DNA of 64,000 nt from PFJX01 sp964440155 (GCA_964440155.1 CAYTRH010000001.1:9085-73084); one strand, 5' to 3'. Counted from the stretch's first letter, positions 37,601 to 47,215 are shown. Notes: generated by a model not told the origin, from the letters alone. Made by a program: numbers and translations.

Positions 37601-38281
37601 TCAACGTCCGGAGACCCCGCGCAGATTTTCCAGTATGGCCTCGGCCACCGCGTTGCCGGGCTGGCGGCACAGGATGTCCTCGATGACTTCCGGGATGTCC
37701 TTGTACAGCTTCAGCTCGTACAGCGCGCTGACCAGATACAGTTCGGGCGCAACGTCATCGTCCGCCGCCTGCGCGCGCAGCTCACGGTAAACCGACTCCG
37801 CCTCGCGCAACTGTTCGAGCAGGCCGCCAGAGCGGATCACCACCATGCCGGTGCGGGTACGCATGTCGGCCAGCACATCATCGGCCCGCGCCAAGCGCAT
37901 CAGCGCCGCGCTGGGCACCTGCTTCACTTCCGCCTGCGCCGTGCCGGAGACGCGCGTCGTGGCGCCCGCTCCCACTTGCAGAACGGTCGGGCCAGCCCAG
38001 GTTTCCTGGCGGCCTGAGTGGCCATACAGCAAGCGCACGCGCGCCGCGTCGCCGAGTTCCAGGCGGTCGCCGGCACGCAGTTTCATGAACGGCGTGACCG
38101 GCGTGCGCGGCTGCTGTCCGATGTTGACCCAGACGACGCCTTGAGCCAACGTGACCAGCGCCTCGTCGGCCATGGCCGGCAGCGCAAACAGTACCGCCCC
38201 TATCACGGCCCAACTGCCGCAGAACAGACGCCACCCACGAGCGGCCCGAACGAAGGTGGCGCGCGTCGTGTCACTGACCAT
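37601..38281 (-). CDS. Exported FecR-like domain protein
   Basis: A 226-residue protein with an N-terminal export signal (LFCGSWAVIGAVLFALPAMA then DEALV). Residues ~40-120 fit the FecR-like beta domain: GVVWVNIGQQPRTPV, LRAGDRLELGDAARVRLLYG and AGPTVLQVG follow the usual pattern. The C-terminal half is helical with TPR-like spacing (ELYLVSALYELKLYKDI). It lacks the cytosolic segment of true FecR sigma regulators, so it is a periplasmic relative rather than an anti-sigma factor. It overlaps the CHASE2 cyclase gene by 11 bases, indicating coupled expression. Confidence 0.7.
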   Translation of the reverse strand: MVSDTTRATFVRAARGWRLFCGSWAVIGAVLFALPAMADEALVTLAQGVVWVNIGQQPRTPVTPFMKLRAGDRLELGDAARVRLLYGHSGRQETWAGPTVLQVGAGATTRVSGTAQAEVKQVPSAALMRLARADDVLADMRTRTGMVVIRSGGLLEQLREAESVYRELRAQAADDDVAPELYLVSALYELKLYKDIPEVIEDILCRQPGNAVAEAILENLRGVSGR

Positions 38282-40181
38282 GATCCGTCTCCATCGTCAC
38301 GTCGAGGATTTCGTAAATGCTGACCGGCTGGCGATGTCCCTTGACGCTGACCACATCGCTGCGCCCCAGTCGCAGATGCTCGCGCCCAGCGGCACTGACG
38401 GTGGCCTCGCTGGCGACGATGTCGGCGTGGAACACCTTGGTCATCCCTTCCAGGCGTGAGGCTATGTTTACAGTATCGCCGATCGCCGTGAATTCGCTAC
38501 GTCGGCGCGAGCCGATGCTGCCGACGATGGCGTCGCCGGTGTGGATGCCGATGCCGATCGCGAACTCGGGCAAATCCCGGTCGGGGAAGCGCCGCGTCAT
38601 CCAGGTGCGAAACTCCAGCGCGATGGCGCGCATGCGCAGCGCGACCCGCAACGCGCGCAGCGCATGATCGCTGGTGGGCAGTGGCGTGCCGAACTCCACC
38701 ATGATGGCGTCGCCGATGTACTTGTCGATGCTGCCGCCTTCAGCCAATACCGGCTGACAGACGCGCTCGAAGTACTCGTTCAGTACTTCCACCACTTCGG
38801 CCGGCGCAAGCTGCTCGCTCAGCGTCGTGAAATTGCGGATGTCGGAGAACAGCACCGTGATGTGCGACAGGCTGCCGCCCAGCTCCGGCACCTGATCACC
38901 GCGCAGCAGCACTTTCACCGCCGCATCCGACAGGTACCGGCCAAACAGGCCGGCCAGCCGGGCACGCTGACGCGCTTCACCGGTGAATAGCAGCACCACG
39001 CCGCCGACGAAGGCGGCCAACAGGGCGCCATGCCAGGCCGCCACGGAAACCAGGAAGCCTTGGATGAACAACGGGTAAGCCGACGCGATGACCAGCGAAC
39101 CCGACAGCAGCGCGATGGCGGTGCCGATCGGCAACGAGCCGGATACCAGCAGCGCCAGCGCGACCAGCGCGGCAAGCGTGGCGGACACGCCGATGCGCAT
39201 CCAAGCGGGCGGTTCGTGCAAATGGCGCCCGGACAGCAGGGTTTCGAGGATGTTGGCTTGAAGTTCGGCGCCACCCATGAGCTGTCGGCCGTCACCGGCG
39301 AAGCCGGTGCTGTACGGCGTGAAATGGATGTCACCCATGCCGGGGAAATCGGCGCCGATGATCACCACCTTGCCGGCGAACGATCGCAGCAACGGATCGT
39401 CCGGGGCCGCACTGAGCAGGTGCGCCAGCGACAGCCTCGGCATCGCGCCTGGCGGTCCCCGGTAAGCGATGTGGCGTGCCTGTCCGTTGGCTGCCGGGCC
39501 CGCTGCCCCGTTCCGCTCGCGATGATGCTTGGCGAGCAACGCGGCGAAGCTCAGCTTCGGCAGGGCCAGCCCGGCATCATCCGTGTCGGTCTTGGCGGTC
39601 GGTGCGATCACGTAACGTCGTACCACGCCGTCATGGTCGGCATGCAGCTCGGCCAGCCCGACGTAATTGGTCAAATCCAGATCCGGGACGGCCAGCAAAT
39701 AATCGGGGTGCGGCAGCGCAAAACGATCGCCGCCACCCGAGTCGTCGCGGGCCAGCCCGGCCGCGAGCACCACGTCGCCGGCGGCGATGGCCTGGCGCAG
39801 ACCCGCGTCATAAACCCGCGCGCGCCCGCCCAGCGGCCCTTCCACTTTGGCCAGCCAGGCATCCGGACTGATGGCGAGCAGAAAATCCAGACCGATGACG
39901 CTGGCGCCGAGCGCGCGCAGGCGTTCGATGGCGGTGGCGAAATGCGGGCCGAAGAAAGCCAGCGGCTCGTCGCCAAACCGCACCAACGTGGCCTGATCGA
40001 CCACCACCAGCGCCACGTGTGCGGGTGTGCCGCGCGTGCCGGCGAGACGATGCCAGGCATCGGAATACAGTGCATCGAGCGGTGCCAACAGGCTGGAGCG
40101 ATAGGCCGCCTCGGCCAAAGCGACCGCCGTGACCACGACCAGCAGCAACCAACGCCATTGCCGTCGCGACAGGCTGGTCAT
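38271..40181 (-). CDS. CHASE2-domain class III adenylate cyclase
   Basis: A 636-residue membrane sensor that should make cAMP in response to a periplasmic signal. Layout: membrane helix at 10-27, periplasmic CHASE2 domain ~30-320 (HVALVVVDQATLVRFGDEPL, FAGKVVIIGADFPGMGDIHF), three more helices at ~330-400, then the class III cyclase domain at 435-625. Metal-binding Asp447 (LFSDIRNFT) and Asp491 (YIGDAIMVEFG) are present, as are transition-state Asn572 and Arg576. Lys487 and Thr565 at the purine-selecting positions favour ATP over GTP. The gene follows the CHAT gene by 8 bases. All catalytic residues appear intact. Confidence 0.9.
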   Translation of the reverse strand: MTSLSRRQWRWLLLVVVTAVALAEAAYRSSLLAPLDALYSDAWHRLAGTRGTPAHVALVVVDQATLVRFGDEPLAFFGPHFATAIERLRALGASVIGLDFLLAISPDAWLAKVEGPLGGRARVYDAGLRQAIAAGDVVLAAGLARDDSGGGDRFALPHPDYLLAVPDLDLTNYVGLAELHADHDGVVRRYVIAPTAKTDTDDAGLALPKLSFAALLAKHHRERNGAAGPAANGQARHIAYRGPPGAMPRLSLAHLLSAAPDDPLLRSFAGKVVIIGADFPGMGDIHFTPYSTGFAGDGRQLMGGAELQANILETLLSGRHLHEPPAWMRIGVSATLAALVALALLVSGSLPIGTAIALLSGSLVIASAYPLFIQGFLVSVAAWHGALLAAFVGGVVLLFTGEARQRARLAGLFGRYLSDAAVKVLLRGDQVPELGGSLSHITVLFSDIRNFTTLSEQLAPAEVVEVLNEYFERVCQPVLAEGGSIDKYIGDAIMVEFGTPLPTSDHALRALRVALRMRAIALEFRTWMTRRFPDRDLPEFAIGIGIHTGDAIVGSIGSRRRSEFTAIGDTVNIASRLEGMTKVFHADIVASEATVSAAGREHLRLGRSDVVSVKGHRQPVSIYEILDVTMETDHGQ

Positions 40182-40189
40182 GGGCCGGC

Positions 40190-42475
40190 TCAGCGTCCGG
40201 TGGACTGAAACGCGGCCCAGAAGTACGGCGCGTGGCCGGCACGCAGCATGGCCACCTGTGCGCCGCGCAGCGCCTCGGCCGGGTCGTGCGTGGCCAGGCC
40301 GGCGTAGAAGCGGCGCATCAGCTCGGCGGTGGCCAGATCATCCACCGGCCACAGGCTGGCGACCACGTTGCGCGCGCCGGCGAACAGAAAACCGCGAATC
40401 AGACCGATCACGTCGTCGCCGCTCATGACCGTGCCCAATCCGGTCTCGCAGGCGCTGAGCGTGACCAGATCGGCATCCAACGCCAATCCGTACAGTTCGT
40501 CGACGCTGAGACGGCCGTCGTTTTCAGCGTCCGCCGCCAGCAACAGGCCCGAGCGTAAAGGCTGTTCGGCGGAAAAGTGGCCGTGCGTGGCGAAATGCAG
40601 CCAGGCATGGTATGCGGCGCGCGCGCGAAACGCCGTCTCACTGGCCTCGGCCCGGGTCAGCAGGGTGCTGCCCGGCATGGCGGCGAGAATGGCGCGCGCT
40701 TCCTGTTCGGCGTGGGGCAGGTCCAGACGCCGGCTGCCCAGGTCCGGATTGGCCAGCACCAGCGCGCCGGCGGCGGCTTTGTCCGGACGGCGCGGCGCGA
40801 GGAAGCGCAGCAGGCTGGCACTGGGCAGGATGGCGAAGGCGACACGCTCCACCAGATGACGCTGGCCGTCATGCAATGCGGCGAACGGCAGATAGTGCAG
40901 CGGGCCATGCGGAACCAGGTACAGCTTGCGCACGTCGGCGGCCTGTTCGACCGGGCCGAGCAGACGCCGGTGCAGTGCCTGTGCACGCGGCAGCACGTCC
41001 GCCGCCTGATCGGCGATGGCCTGGCGCAAGCCACGGATGTCATCGGCCAGGTTCCCTGCTGCACTGCGCACCACCCGCAGGTCGCGGCCGGACACCAGAA
41101 ACGCCAGCAGTTCCTCGCCATCGACATGGTAGGCCAGCAGCCGTTCGTCCGGCGCCAGCATCGCCTGTAGTTCGGCCAGCGACAGCGTGGACACGGCGAC
41201 GAGCGAGGCGATCTCCGGATCGATCTCGCGCAGCCGCGCAATCGCCTGCGCGCCATCGCGCGGTTCCGACATGTCGGTCATCTGCCGGCGCCTGGCTTCC
41301 TCGGCGCTGCGCTGGGCCAGCAACAGGCGGGCGACCTCGTCCCCCCGCGCGCGTGGGCCCCAGTCCTGGCGGGCGGCGAGCAGGTCGACCAGCGCACGCG
41401 CGCGTGAACGCTCGACGTACTCGAAGGCATCGCGCTCGCGGCCTAGCCGAAGCAGCGTGCGGATCAGACGCGCATACACCTGCTGCTTGTCGCCGACGAA
41501 ACCGATCTTGTTGGCTTCCGTGGCGATGCTGGCGCGTTGCGCCTCCAGCACCTCGACCGCATGCGCGTAATGGCGCGCGGCCTCTGCGTCCTCGCCGCGC
41601 TGTTCGGCGATGCGGCCACGGTCGAAACTGGCCATCCAGTAGATCTCGCCGTTCTGGCGCGCGCGCGGATGGCCCAGCAAGCGGTCCAGGCGGGCGGCCG
41701 CGGCATCGACTTCGCCCATGCCCAGCAGGGCGCGGCTCAGCATGTAGGCGCGCGGCAGTTCCTGCCACAGCCAGTTGCTCTCGCCGCGCAACAGGGCGCC
41801 GCTGAACAGGTCGTCGAGGAAGGCATCGAGCTTGAACGTGCGGTCGCTGCTGACCGCGTCATAGGCCTGGCGGTACTCGCCCAGCGCCATGTACACCCTG
41901 CCCTGCGCCAGCGCGCGCGTGGTCTTGTAATCATCCTTGAACAAGGAGCGCCCGATGCGGCCGATGGGTTCCAGTTGCGTGCGTGCGGCGGCGTGGTCAC
42001 CGCGGAACGCATGGGCGAGTGCCAGCACGGCGTGGCTGTCGATGGCGATCAGCGGTTCCAGACCGGAGCGCGCCATCCAGTCGAGCGCACGTTGCGCCTC
42101 GCGCGCCGCGAGGTCGTAACGTCCCAGATCGATCGCCGCCTCGGCCCGCATCAGCAGGATCGCCGGCATGGCGTCGTCCAGACCGAACAGCACGCTTTCG
42201 CGATCAGCCCGCGCGAAAGCGGTCTCGAAACGGTCCAGGCAGGCTTCCAGGCGGGCGTAATGCTTGGTCCGGGCATAGGCATGGCACAGCATGTGCACTT
42301 CGCTGGCCGACAGGCGCTCCGGTCGCGTCACCGCCTCGGCCTGCTGGATCACCTGTTCGTACTGGCCCGCGGCGATCAGGCGTAACCACTGGTTGGCCTG
42401 ACGGCTGGCGTGCGCATACGCACTGGCAAAGGCCAACAGCACCAACAGCGCGATCAAGGACGGGCGGCTCGACAT
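40190..42475 (-). CDS. Exported TPR-CHAT protein (caspase-like)
   Basis: A 761-residue protein. An N-terminal signal peptide (LIALLVLLAFASAYAHA) predicts export. Residues ~30-360 form TPR-like helical repeats (AIDLGRYDLAAREAQRALDW, AARHYAHAVEVLEAQRASIA). The C-terminal ~320 residues are a CHAT domain, a clan CD peptidase fold: YLVPHGPLHYLPFAAL, LHFATHGHFSAEQPL with predicted catalytic His631, VTLSACETGLG with Cys676, and FLFAGARNVVASLWPVDD. The dyad is intact. CHAT proteases such as those of gasdermin or TPR-CHAT/CRISPR systems are cytosolic; an exported one is unusual. It is the first gene of the string with the CHASE2 cyclase. Confidence 0.88.
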   Translation of the reverse strand: MSSRPSLIALLVLLAFASAYAHASRQANQWLRLIAAGQYEQVIQQAEAVTRPERLSASEVHMLCHAYARTKHYARLEACLDRFETAFARADRESVLFGLDDAMPAILLMRAEAAIDLGRYDLAAREAQRALDWMARSGLEPLIAIDSHAVLALAHAFRGDHAAARTQLEPIGRIGRSLFKDDYKTTRALAQGRVYMALGEYRQAYDAVSSDRTFKLDAFLDDLFSGALLRGESNWLWQELPRAYMLSRALLGMGEVDAAAARLDRLLGHPRARQNGEIYWMASFDRGRIAEQRGEDAEAARHYAHAVEVLEAQRASIATEANKIGFVGDKQQVYARLIRTLLRLGRERDAFEYVERSRARALVDLLAARQDWGPRARGDEVARLLLAQRSAEEARRRQMTDMSEPRDGAQAIARLREIDPEIASLVAVSTLSLAELQAMLAPDERLLAYHVDGEELLAFLVSGRDLRVVRSAAGNLADDIRGLRQAIADQAADVLPRAQALHRRLLGPVEQAADVRKLYLVPHGPLHYLPFAALHDGQRHLVERVAFAILPSASLLRFLAPRRPDKAAAGALVLANPDLGSRRLDLPHAEQEARAILAAMPGSTLLTRAEASETAFRARAAYHAWLHFATHGHFSAEQPLRSGLLLAADAENDGRLSVDELYGLALDADLVTLSACETGLGTVMSGDDVIGLIRGFLFAGARNVVASLWPVDDLATAELMRRFYAGLATHDPAEALRGAQVAMLRAGHAPYFWAAFQSTGR

Positions 42476-42538
42476 GCCGGCAAGCTTACCTCAGCTTCCC
42501 GGTGGATCGCTTACGCCATCCTCCGGTGTCGACGTCGT

Positions 42539-43990
42539 TCAGAGCGTCTCGGCGTGCCAGCCCAAGGGCGACAGCCCGCGCGCCATCGCGCCCGCCTCCA
42601 GCGCGCGCAGGAAGTCGTGCGGTCCGACCGCATACAGATCGGTATGGGCCAGATCGCCATGGTCGGCGAGCAGTCGTTCCACCAGGCCGGCCGGGTCGTG
42701 CGCGCCATCGATCGGGTGGTAATGGAAGTTGTCCATCGCATCGGCCCAGGAACGGCACAGGTTGTCCAGGTAATGTCCGGTTTCGCCCGCCACCCAGTAC
42801 AGGTGCATGGCATCGGCGATCTCCAGCGACATGGCATGCTGGATCAGGCTCTGGATCGGCGCGAAGCCGTGCTCCCAGGCGACGAACAGGGCCGGCCGGC
42901 GCGACTCGATGTTGTACACGAAGCCGCCGAACGGCCCCTCGATGGTGACGGTGTCCTCTTTGGCCAGGCTGTCGAAGGCCTTGCGCGCGAACGGCCGGTT
43001 GTCGCGGCGGATGTGCAAGGTGATCTGGCGGTCCTCGCACGGGCAACTGGCGACGTGATACTCGCCGGCGATGCCGTCCGCACTCAGGCGCACGCGTTGT
43101 CCGGCCAAAAAGCGCAGGCGCTGGCTGCGTGGCGTGGTGAGATGCAGCGACAGGATGCGTTCGCCCAACCGGTCCACCGCCTTGACCCGCGCCGGAATGC
43201 GCTGCTGTGGGATGTCGGCGGCGCCGGCCACGGCAGCCTCGATCACCACGTCGGTTACCGCCGTGTAGGAACACAGCAGGAATTCGCCATTGGCCTTGTC
43301 CTGCTCACGGAAGGTGAAATCGTGCGGATGCACCTTGCGCAACTGGCCGGACACCAGACGCGCACGGCATTCGCCGCAGTTGCCGTTGCTGCAGCCGTAA
43401 TTGAGCGGCAGGCCGACGCGCAAAGCGGCTTCCAGCAGCGTGTCGTTGCCCTCCACCAGGAACTCGTGGCCGGACGGCTGAACCGTGACTTGTGCGGACA
43501 TGATGCGCATCACACTTTCGTGGGCCAGCAGCGATTCCGCCCGCTCGGCTTCCTTGGGCGCCGCGTCGAGCTCGCGTCTGAGCCATAGTTTCACTCCGGC
43601 CACGGCCTCGTGCAGGGCCGGGCCGCCCCGGTCGGCCAGATCGTCCAGCTTGTCGTTGAGGAAGCGCAGCACCTCGTCGTAATGCAGCAGCAGCGTCTTG
43701 GCCGCGGCGAACTCGCGCCCCATCTCGAACAGCCGCTCGGCCAGCACCTCCTTGTCCGGCAGCGCGCGCTCGTAGATGCGCTTGCCGTACGCCTTCTCCT
43801 TGATCTCCTGTACCCGTTTGAACTCGCCGTCGTCCTCCCAGCTCACGTCGGGGAACACGCGCAGCAGCTCGTTCATGTCCACCATGCCATCGAAAGTGGC
43901 GAGTTCGCCATCGTGGATCATGCGCTGGATGCTCGCGCGCGATTGTCCGACCAGGCGGGCGACACGGGACAGGGGAAGGTAATGCGCCAT
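42539..43990 (-). CDS. HTH-like / 2Fe-2S ferredoxin / flavin-reductase-like fusion
   Basis: A 483-residue chimera. Residues 4-45 look like an excisionase/MerR-type helix-turn-helix (LSRVARLVGQSRASIQRMI). Residues 50-160 are charged and helical. A plant-type 2Fe-2S domain spans ~166-255 with ligands Cys200, Cys205, Cys208 and Cys240 (GCSNGNCGECRARL). The rest resembles a ferredoxin-NADP reductase module (FGGFVYNIESR, GFAPIQSLIQHAM), but the usual flavin motif RxYS is replaced by EYHVAS and the GTGxAP loop by EHGFAP, so flavin or nicotinamide binding may be weakened. It may be a redox-responsive regulator or a multidomain oxygenase reductase; I cannot choose. It ends 63 bases before the CHAT gene and diverges from recJ. 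Confidence 0.75.
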   Translation of the reverse strand: MAHYLPLSRVARLVGQSRASIQRMIHDGELATFDGMVDMNELLRVFPDVSWEDDGEFKRVQEIKEKAYGKRIYERALPDKEVLAERLFEMGREFAAAKTLLLHYDEVLRFLNDKLDDLADRGGPALHEAVAGVKLWLRRELDAAPKEAERAESLLAHESVMRIMSAQVTVQPSGHEFLVEGNDTLLEAALRVGLPLNYGCSNGNCGECRARLVSGQLRKVHPHDFTFREQDKANGEFLLCSYTAVTDVVIEAAVAGAADIPQQRIPARVKAVDRLGERILSLHLTTPRSQRLRFLAGQRVRLSADGIAGEYHVASCPCEDRQITLHIRRDNRPFARKAFDSLAKEDTVTIEGPFGGFVYNIESRRPALFVAWEHGFAPIQSLIQHAMSLEIADAMHLYWVAGETGHYLDNLCRSWADAMDNFHYHPIDGAHDPAGLVERLLADHGDLAHTDLYAVGPHDFLRALEAGAMARGLSPLGWHAETL

Positions 43991-44049
43991 GGCACGCATG
44001 TTAGTCGCGCGCGTGGCGGTTACCAAACAGCGCCCTGTAATATTCGCAC

Positions 44050-45759
44050 ATGCTGAATCTCGTTCTCCGGCACGCGCCGCCAGCCGCCACGCGCGCACTG
44101 GCCGCTGCCGGTCATCCTCCGCTGCTCGCGCGCCTGCTGGCGGCACGCGGTGCCACGGTCGACGACCTGAAGACGCGGCTGGATGAACTGCTGCCATTCA
44201 CCGCGCTGCTGCATGCCGATGCTGCGGCCGCGCGCTTGGCCGACGCGATCGCGCGCGGCAGTCGCCTGCTGGTGGTGGGCGACTACGATGCCGACGGCGC
44301 CACCGCCACCGCGGTCGCGGTGCAGGGACTGCGGGCATTCGGTGCCCACGTCGACTACCTGGTGCCCAATCGGTTCGAGTATGGCTACGGTCTGTCGCCG
44401 GAGATCGTCGCGCTGGCCGCAGATCGCCACCCCGACCTGTTGATCACGGTGGACAACGGCATTGCCGCGCACGCCGGCATCGAAGCCGCGCGGGCGCGCG
44501 GCATGGAGGTGTTGGTCACCGATCACCACCTGCCCGGTGACAGCCTGCCCGATGCGTTGATCGTCAACCCCAACCAGCCCGGCTGCCCCTTTCCCAGCAA
44601 GCATCTGGCCGGCGTGGGCGTGATGTTCTACGTGCTGATGGCGTTGCGCGCCGAACTGCGGCGTCGCGGACGTTTCGATGCGCTGTCCCAACCCAACCTG
44701 GCGCGTCTGCTCGATCTGGTCGCGCTCGGCACCGTCGCCGACGTGGTGCGCCTGGATGCCAACAACCGCTTATTGGTGGCGCAAGGCTTGGCACGCATGC
44801 GCAACGGGCATGCCCGGCCGGGCATCCAGGCGCTATTTACGGCTGCGGGCCGCCGTATCGAGCGCGCCAGCGCGGAAGACCTCGGCTTCGTCATCGGCCC
44901 ACGCTTGAACGCCGCCGGCCGGCTGGCCGACATGAGCATCGGCATCGAATGCCTGCTGGCCGAGGCCATCGACGCGGCGCTGCCGCTGGCGCGCGAACTG
45001 GACCGGCTCAACCGGGAGCGGCGCGAGATCGAGAGCGACATGCAGGCGCAGGCGCTGACCCTGCTCGACGGTGTGACCGTGGCGGATGGCGCCAGCCTGA
45101 CGCTGTTCGACCCGGCCTGGCACCAGGGCGTGATCGGCCTGCTCGCCTCGCGTCTGCGCGAGCGTCATCACCGGCCGGTGATCGTGTTCGCCGACGGTGG
45201 CGATGGCCTGCTCAAGGGATCGGGCCGCGCCATTCCCGGCCTGCACCTGCGCGATGCGCTGGACCGCGTGGACCGGCTCGCGCCCGGGCTGATCCTGCGA
45301 TTCGGCGGGCATGCGGCGGCGGCCGGCCTGACCTTGCCGCGTGCGCGGCTGGATGAATTCGCCGCACTGTTCGAGGCGGTGGCGCGCGACAGTCTGTCGG
45401 CCGCCGATCTGACGCGCTCGATCGAGACCGACGGCCCGCTGGCGCCGGCGGAGTGCACCTTGCGCGACGCCGAGACGTTGCGCGACACGGTATGGGGACA
45501 GGGATTCCCGCCGCCGCTGTTCAGCGGCGAGTTCGTGGTCGAAAGCCAGCGTCTGGTCGGCGACCGGCATCTGAAGCTGCGCCTGGCCGGTGGCGGCCTG
45601 GCCGCGGATGCCATGCTGTTCTTCCATGACACACCGCTGCCCCAACGCATCGAGGCGGCCTATCGTCTGGAGGTGAACGAATGGAACGGTACGCGCACGC
45701 CGCAGTTCCAAGTGACGCACTGGAGCGAGGCGCGTCCGCCTGCCGCCGCCGCAAGCTGA
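44050..45759 (+). CDS. recJ: Single-stranded-DNA-specific exonuclease RecJ
   Basis: RecJ is the 5'-3' ssDNA exonuclease of recombination and mismatch repair. The 569-residue protein has the DHH-family motifs: motif I LLVVGDYDADGATA (Asp78, Asp80, Asp82), LLITVDNGI, motif III VLVTDHHLPG, NPNQPGCPFPSKHLAGVGV, and the DHHA1 domain motif LRFGGHAAAAGLTL, ending in the OB-fold (LVGDRHLKLRLAG). Length and motifs are normal. It is divergent from the ferredoxin-fusion gene with a 59-base gap. Confidence 0.97.
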   Translation: MLNLVLRHAPPAATRALAAAGHPPLLARLLAARGATVDDLKTRLDELLPFTALLHADAAAARLADAIARGSRLLVVGDYDADGATATAVAVQGLRAFGAHVDYLVPNRFEYGYGLSPEIVALAADRHPDLLITVDNGIAAHAGIEAARARGMEVLVTDHHLPGDSLPDALIVNPNQPGCPFPSKHLAGVGVMFYVLMALRAELRRRGRFDALSQPNLARLLDLVALGTVADVVRLDANNRLLVAQGLARMRNGHARPGIQALFTAAGRRIERASAEDLGFVIGPRLNAAGRLADMSIGIECLLAEAIDAALPLARELDRLNRERREIESDMQAQALTLLDGVTVADGASLTLFDPAWHQGVIGLLASRLRERHHRPVIVFADGGDGLLKGSGRAIPGLHLRDALDRVDRLAPGLILRFGGHAAAAGLTLPRARLDEFAALFEAVARDSLSAADLTRSIETDGPLAPAECTLRDAETLRDTVWGQGFPPPLFSGEFVVESQRLVGDRHLKLRLAGGGLAADAMLFFHDTPLPQRIEAAYRLEVNEWNGTRTPQFQVTHWSEARPPAAAAS

Positions 45760-45766
45760 GCGACGC

Positions 45767-47215
45767 TCAGCGTATCCCGGTCAGGCGCGCCTGCAGCAGA
45801 TTGCGCAAGGTCGCCAGTGTGGCCAGCTCCGCCTTGGTCAGCTTGACGTCGTCGTGCTGCTGGCCGAACAGCAGGCCCATGGCGTTGCCATCGGCGGCGG
45901 TCATGGGCAGCAGGAAGAACGGGTGCAGCGCATGCGCGCGTATCCATGCCGGCAGGTGCGGCGCGATCTCGCCGTCGCGCGGATTGTCGATGTAGATGTC
46001 CGCACGCTTGGCCAGCGCGACATGCGCCAGATCGCGCGCAAACTGCGCCGGTAGGGTCAGACCGGCGAGCGCATTGGGTTCGCGCGCGGCCAGCGTGGCG
46101 CGCACGCGGTACACCTGCTGTGCCCCGTCGAGCAAAAACACCGCGGCGCGGCTCAAATCCAGCGCCCGGTAGATCACCTCCACCACCATGCCGGCGATGT
46201 CGGCGGGTGTGCCGCCCTGTTCGATGGCCGCACGCACCTCCGCTTCACCATCGCGCAGCTTGTCCAACGCCGATGGCGCGGTCGCAGGCGACAGCACATC
46301 GGCCGGCGCTGCCGATTGGGTCGATTGCAGCACGCTGGCTCCCGGCTCCAACAGCGCCGCCTGTGTGGCCGACAGCAACTCCTCGTGCGCCAGCCCCAGA
46401 CGGTCGGCGAAGCGGACGGCCAGGCGCTGCTGCAGTTTCTGCTTGATGTCCTCGCTGGCGCTGGTCGATAGCACCGACGCGGAACTGTCGGCATAGCGGG
46501 TGATCGCCAGCAGCCAGTCCTCCACACCCTCCACCTGATCGTCCTGTTCGCCGCGCAGGGTCAGCACGATCCTTGCCGGCAGCCGCCAGTGCCGCGCCAC
46601 GCTGGCGCCGAGCTGCTCCAGCGTCAGGCCGAGCACGTCGCGCGCGGCGCCCTCCTCGTCCCGACCGGACTGCACGCGCTGCTGGATGCGCGTCCATTCG
46701 TGCGGCAGATAGAACGCCGTCAGCAGGCGGCCGACGCGGTGCAGCAAGGCACACACCACGCCCAGCTCGCCGTTCTTCACCTGCATCTTGGCGGTGACGT
46801 TGCCGGCCACCGAACCCGCCACCAAGCTGTGCGCCAGTTGCCGGCGCGCGCTCAGGGACTGCGCGTCCATGGCCTCCATCGAGCCGATCACCTTGGCCCC
46901 CAAGGCCAGATGGCCTATCGCCTCGAAGCCGAGCACCATCATGGCGTGCGAGATGGTGGCGACATTGCCGCCGATGGGCGCGTACATCGCGGAGTTGGCC
47001 AGGCGCAGCACCTTCTGCGTCAGCGATACGTCGGCCAGCACGGCGTTGACCAGCGGCGCACTGTCCTCCGCCCCTACCTCCAGCGCTTCGATGATGCGGG
47101 TAACCGAGTGCTCCAATGCGGGGAAGCCACCGCTGGCGTTCATGCGCTCGATGACGCGGGCCAGCAGCGCAGTGTCCGTCTGCGTAGCGCTCGCGGTCAC
47201 GGCGTCAGCCGCCAC
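45767..47215 (-). CDS. HDOD-domain protein with C-terminal GAF domain
   Basis: A 482-residue predicted signalling protein. Residues ~20-290 are an HDOD domain: FPALEHSVTRIIEAL, VLADVSLTQKVLRLANSAMY, ISHAMMVLGFEAIGHLAL and CALLHRVGRLLTAFYL (the HD catalytic pair is replaced). A GAF-like domain covers ~330-480 (ALDLSRAAVFLLDGAQQVYR, HPFFLLPMTAADGNAMGLLF). The architecture parallels the HDOD gene near 4-5 kb. Its start overlaps the GGDEF/EAL gene by 19 bases, so it is the last member of the nudJ-mnmA chain and may act with the cyclic-di-GMP enzyme. Confidence 0.85.
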   Translation of the reverse strand: MAADAVTASATQTDTALLARVIERMNASGGFPALEHSVTRIIEALEVGAEDSAPLVNAVLADVSLTQKVLRLANSAMYAPIGGNVATISHAMMVLGFEAIGHLALGAKVIGSMEAMDAQSLSARRQLAHSLVAGSVAGNVTAKMQVKNGELGVVCALLHRVGRLLTAFYLPHEWTRIQQRVQSGRDEEGAARDVLGLTLEQLGASVARHWRLPARIVLTLRGEQDDQVEGVEDWLLAITRYADSSASVLSTSASEDIKQKLQQRLAVRFADRLGLAHEELLSATQAALLEPGASVLQSTQSAAPADVLSPATAPSALDKLRDGEAEVRAAIEQGGTPADIAGMVVEVIYRALDLSRAAVFLLDGAQQVYRVRATLAAREPNALAGLTLPAQFARDLAHVALAKRADIYIDNPRDGEIAPHLPAWIRAHALHPFFLLPMTAADGNAMGLLFGQQHDDVKLTKAELATLATLRNLLQARLTGIR

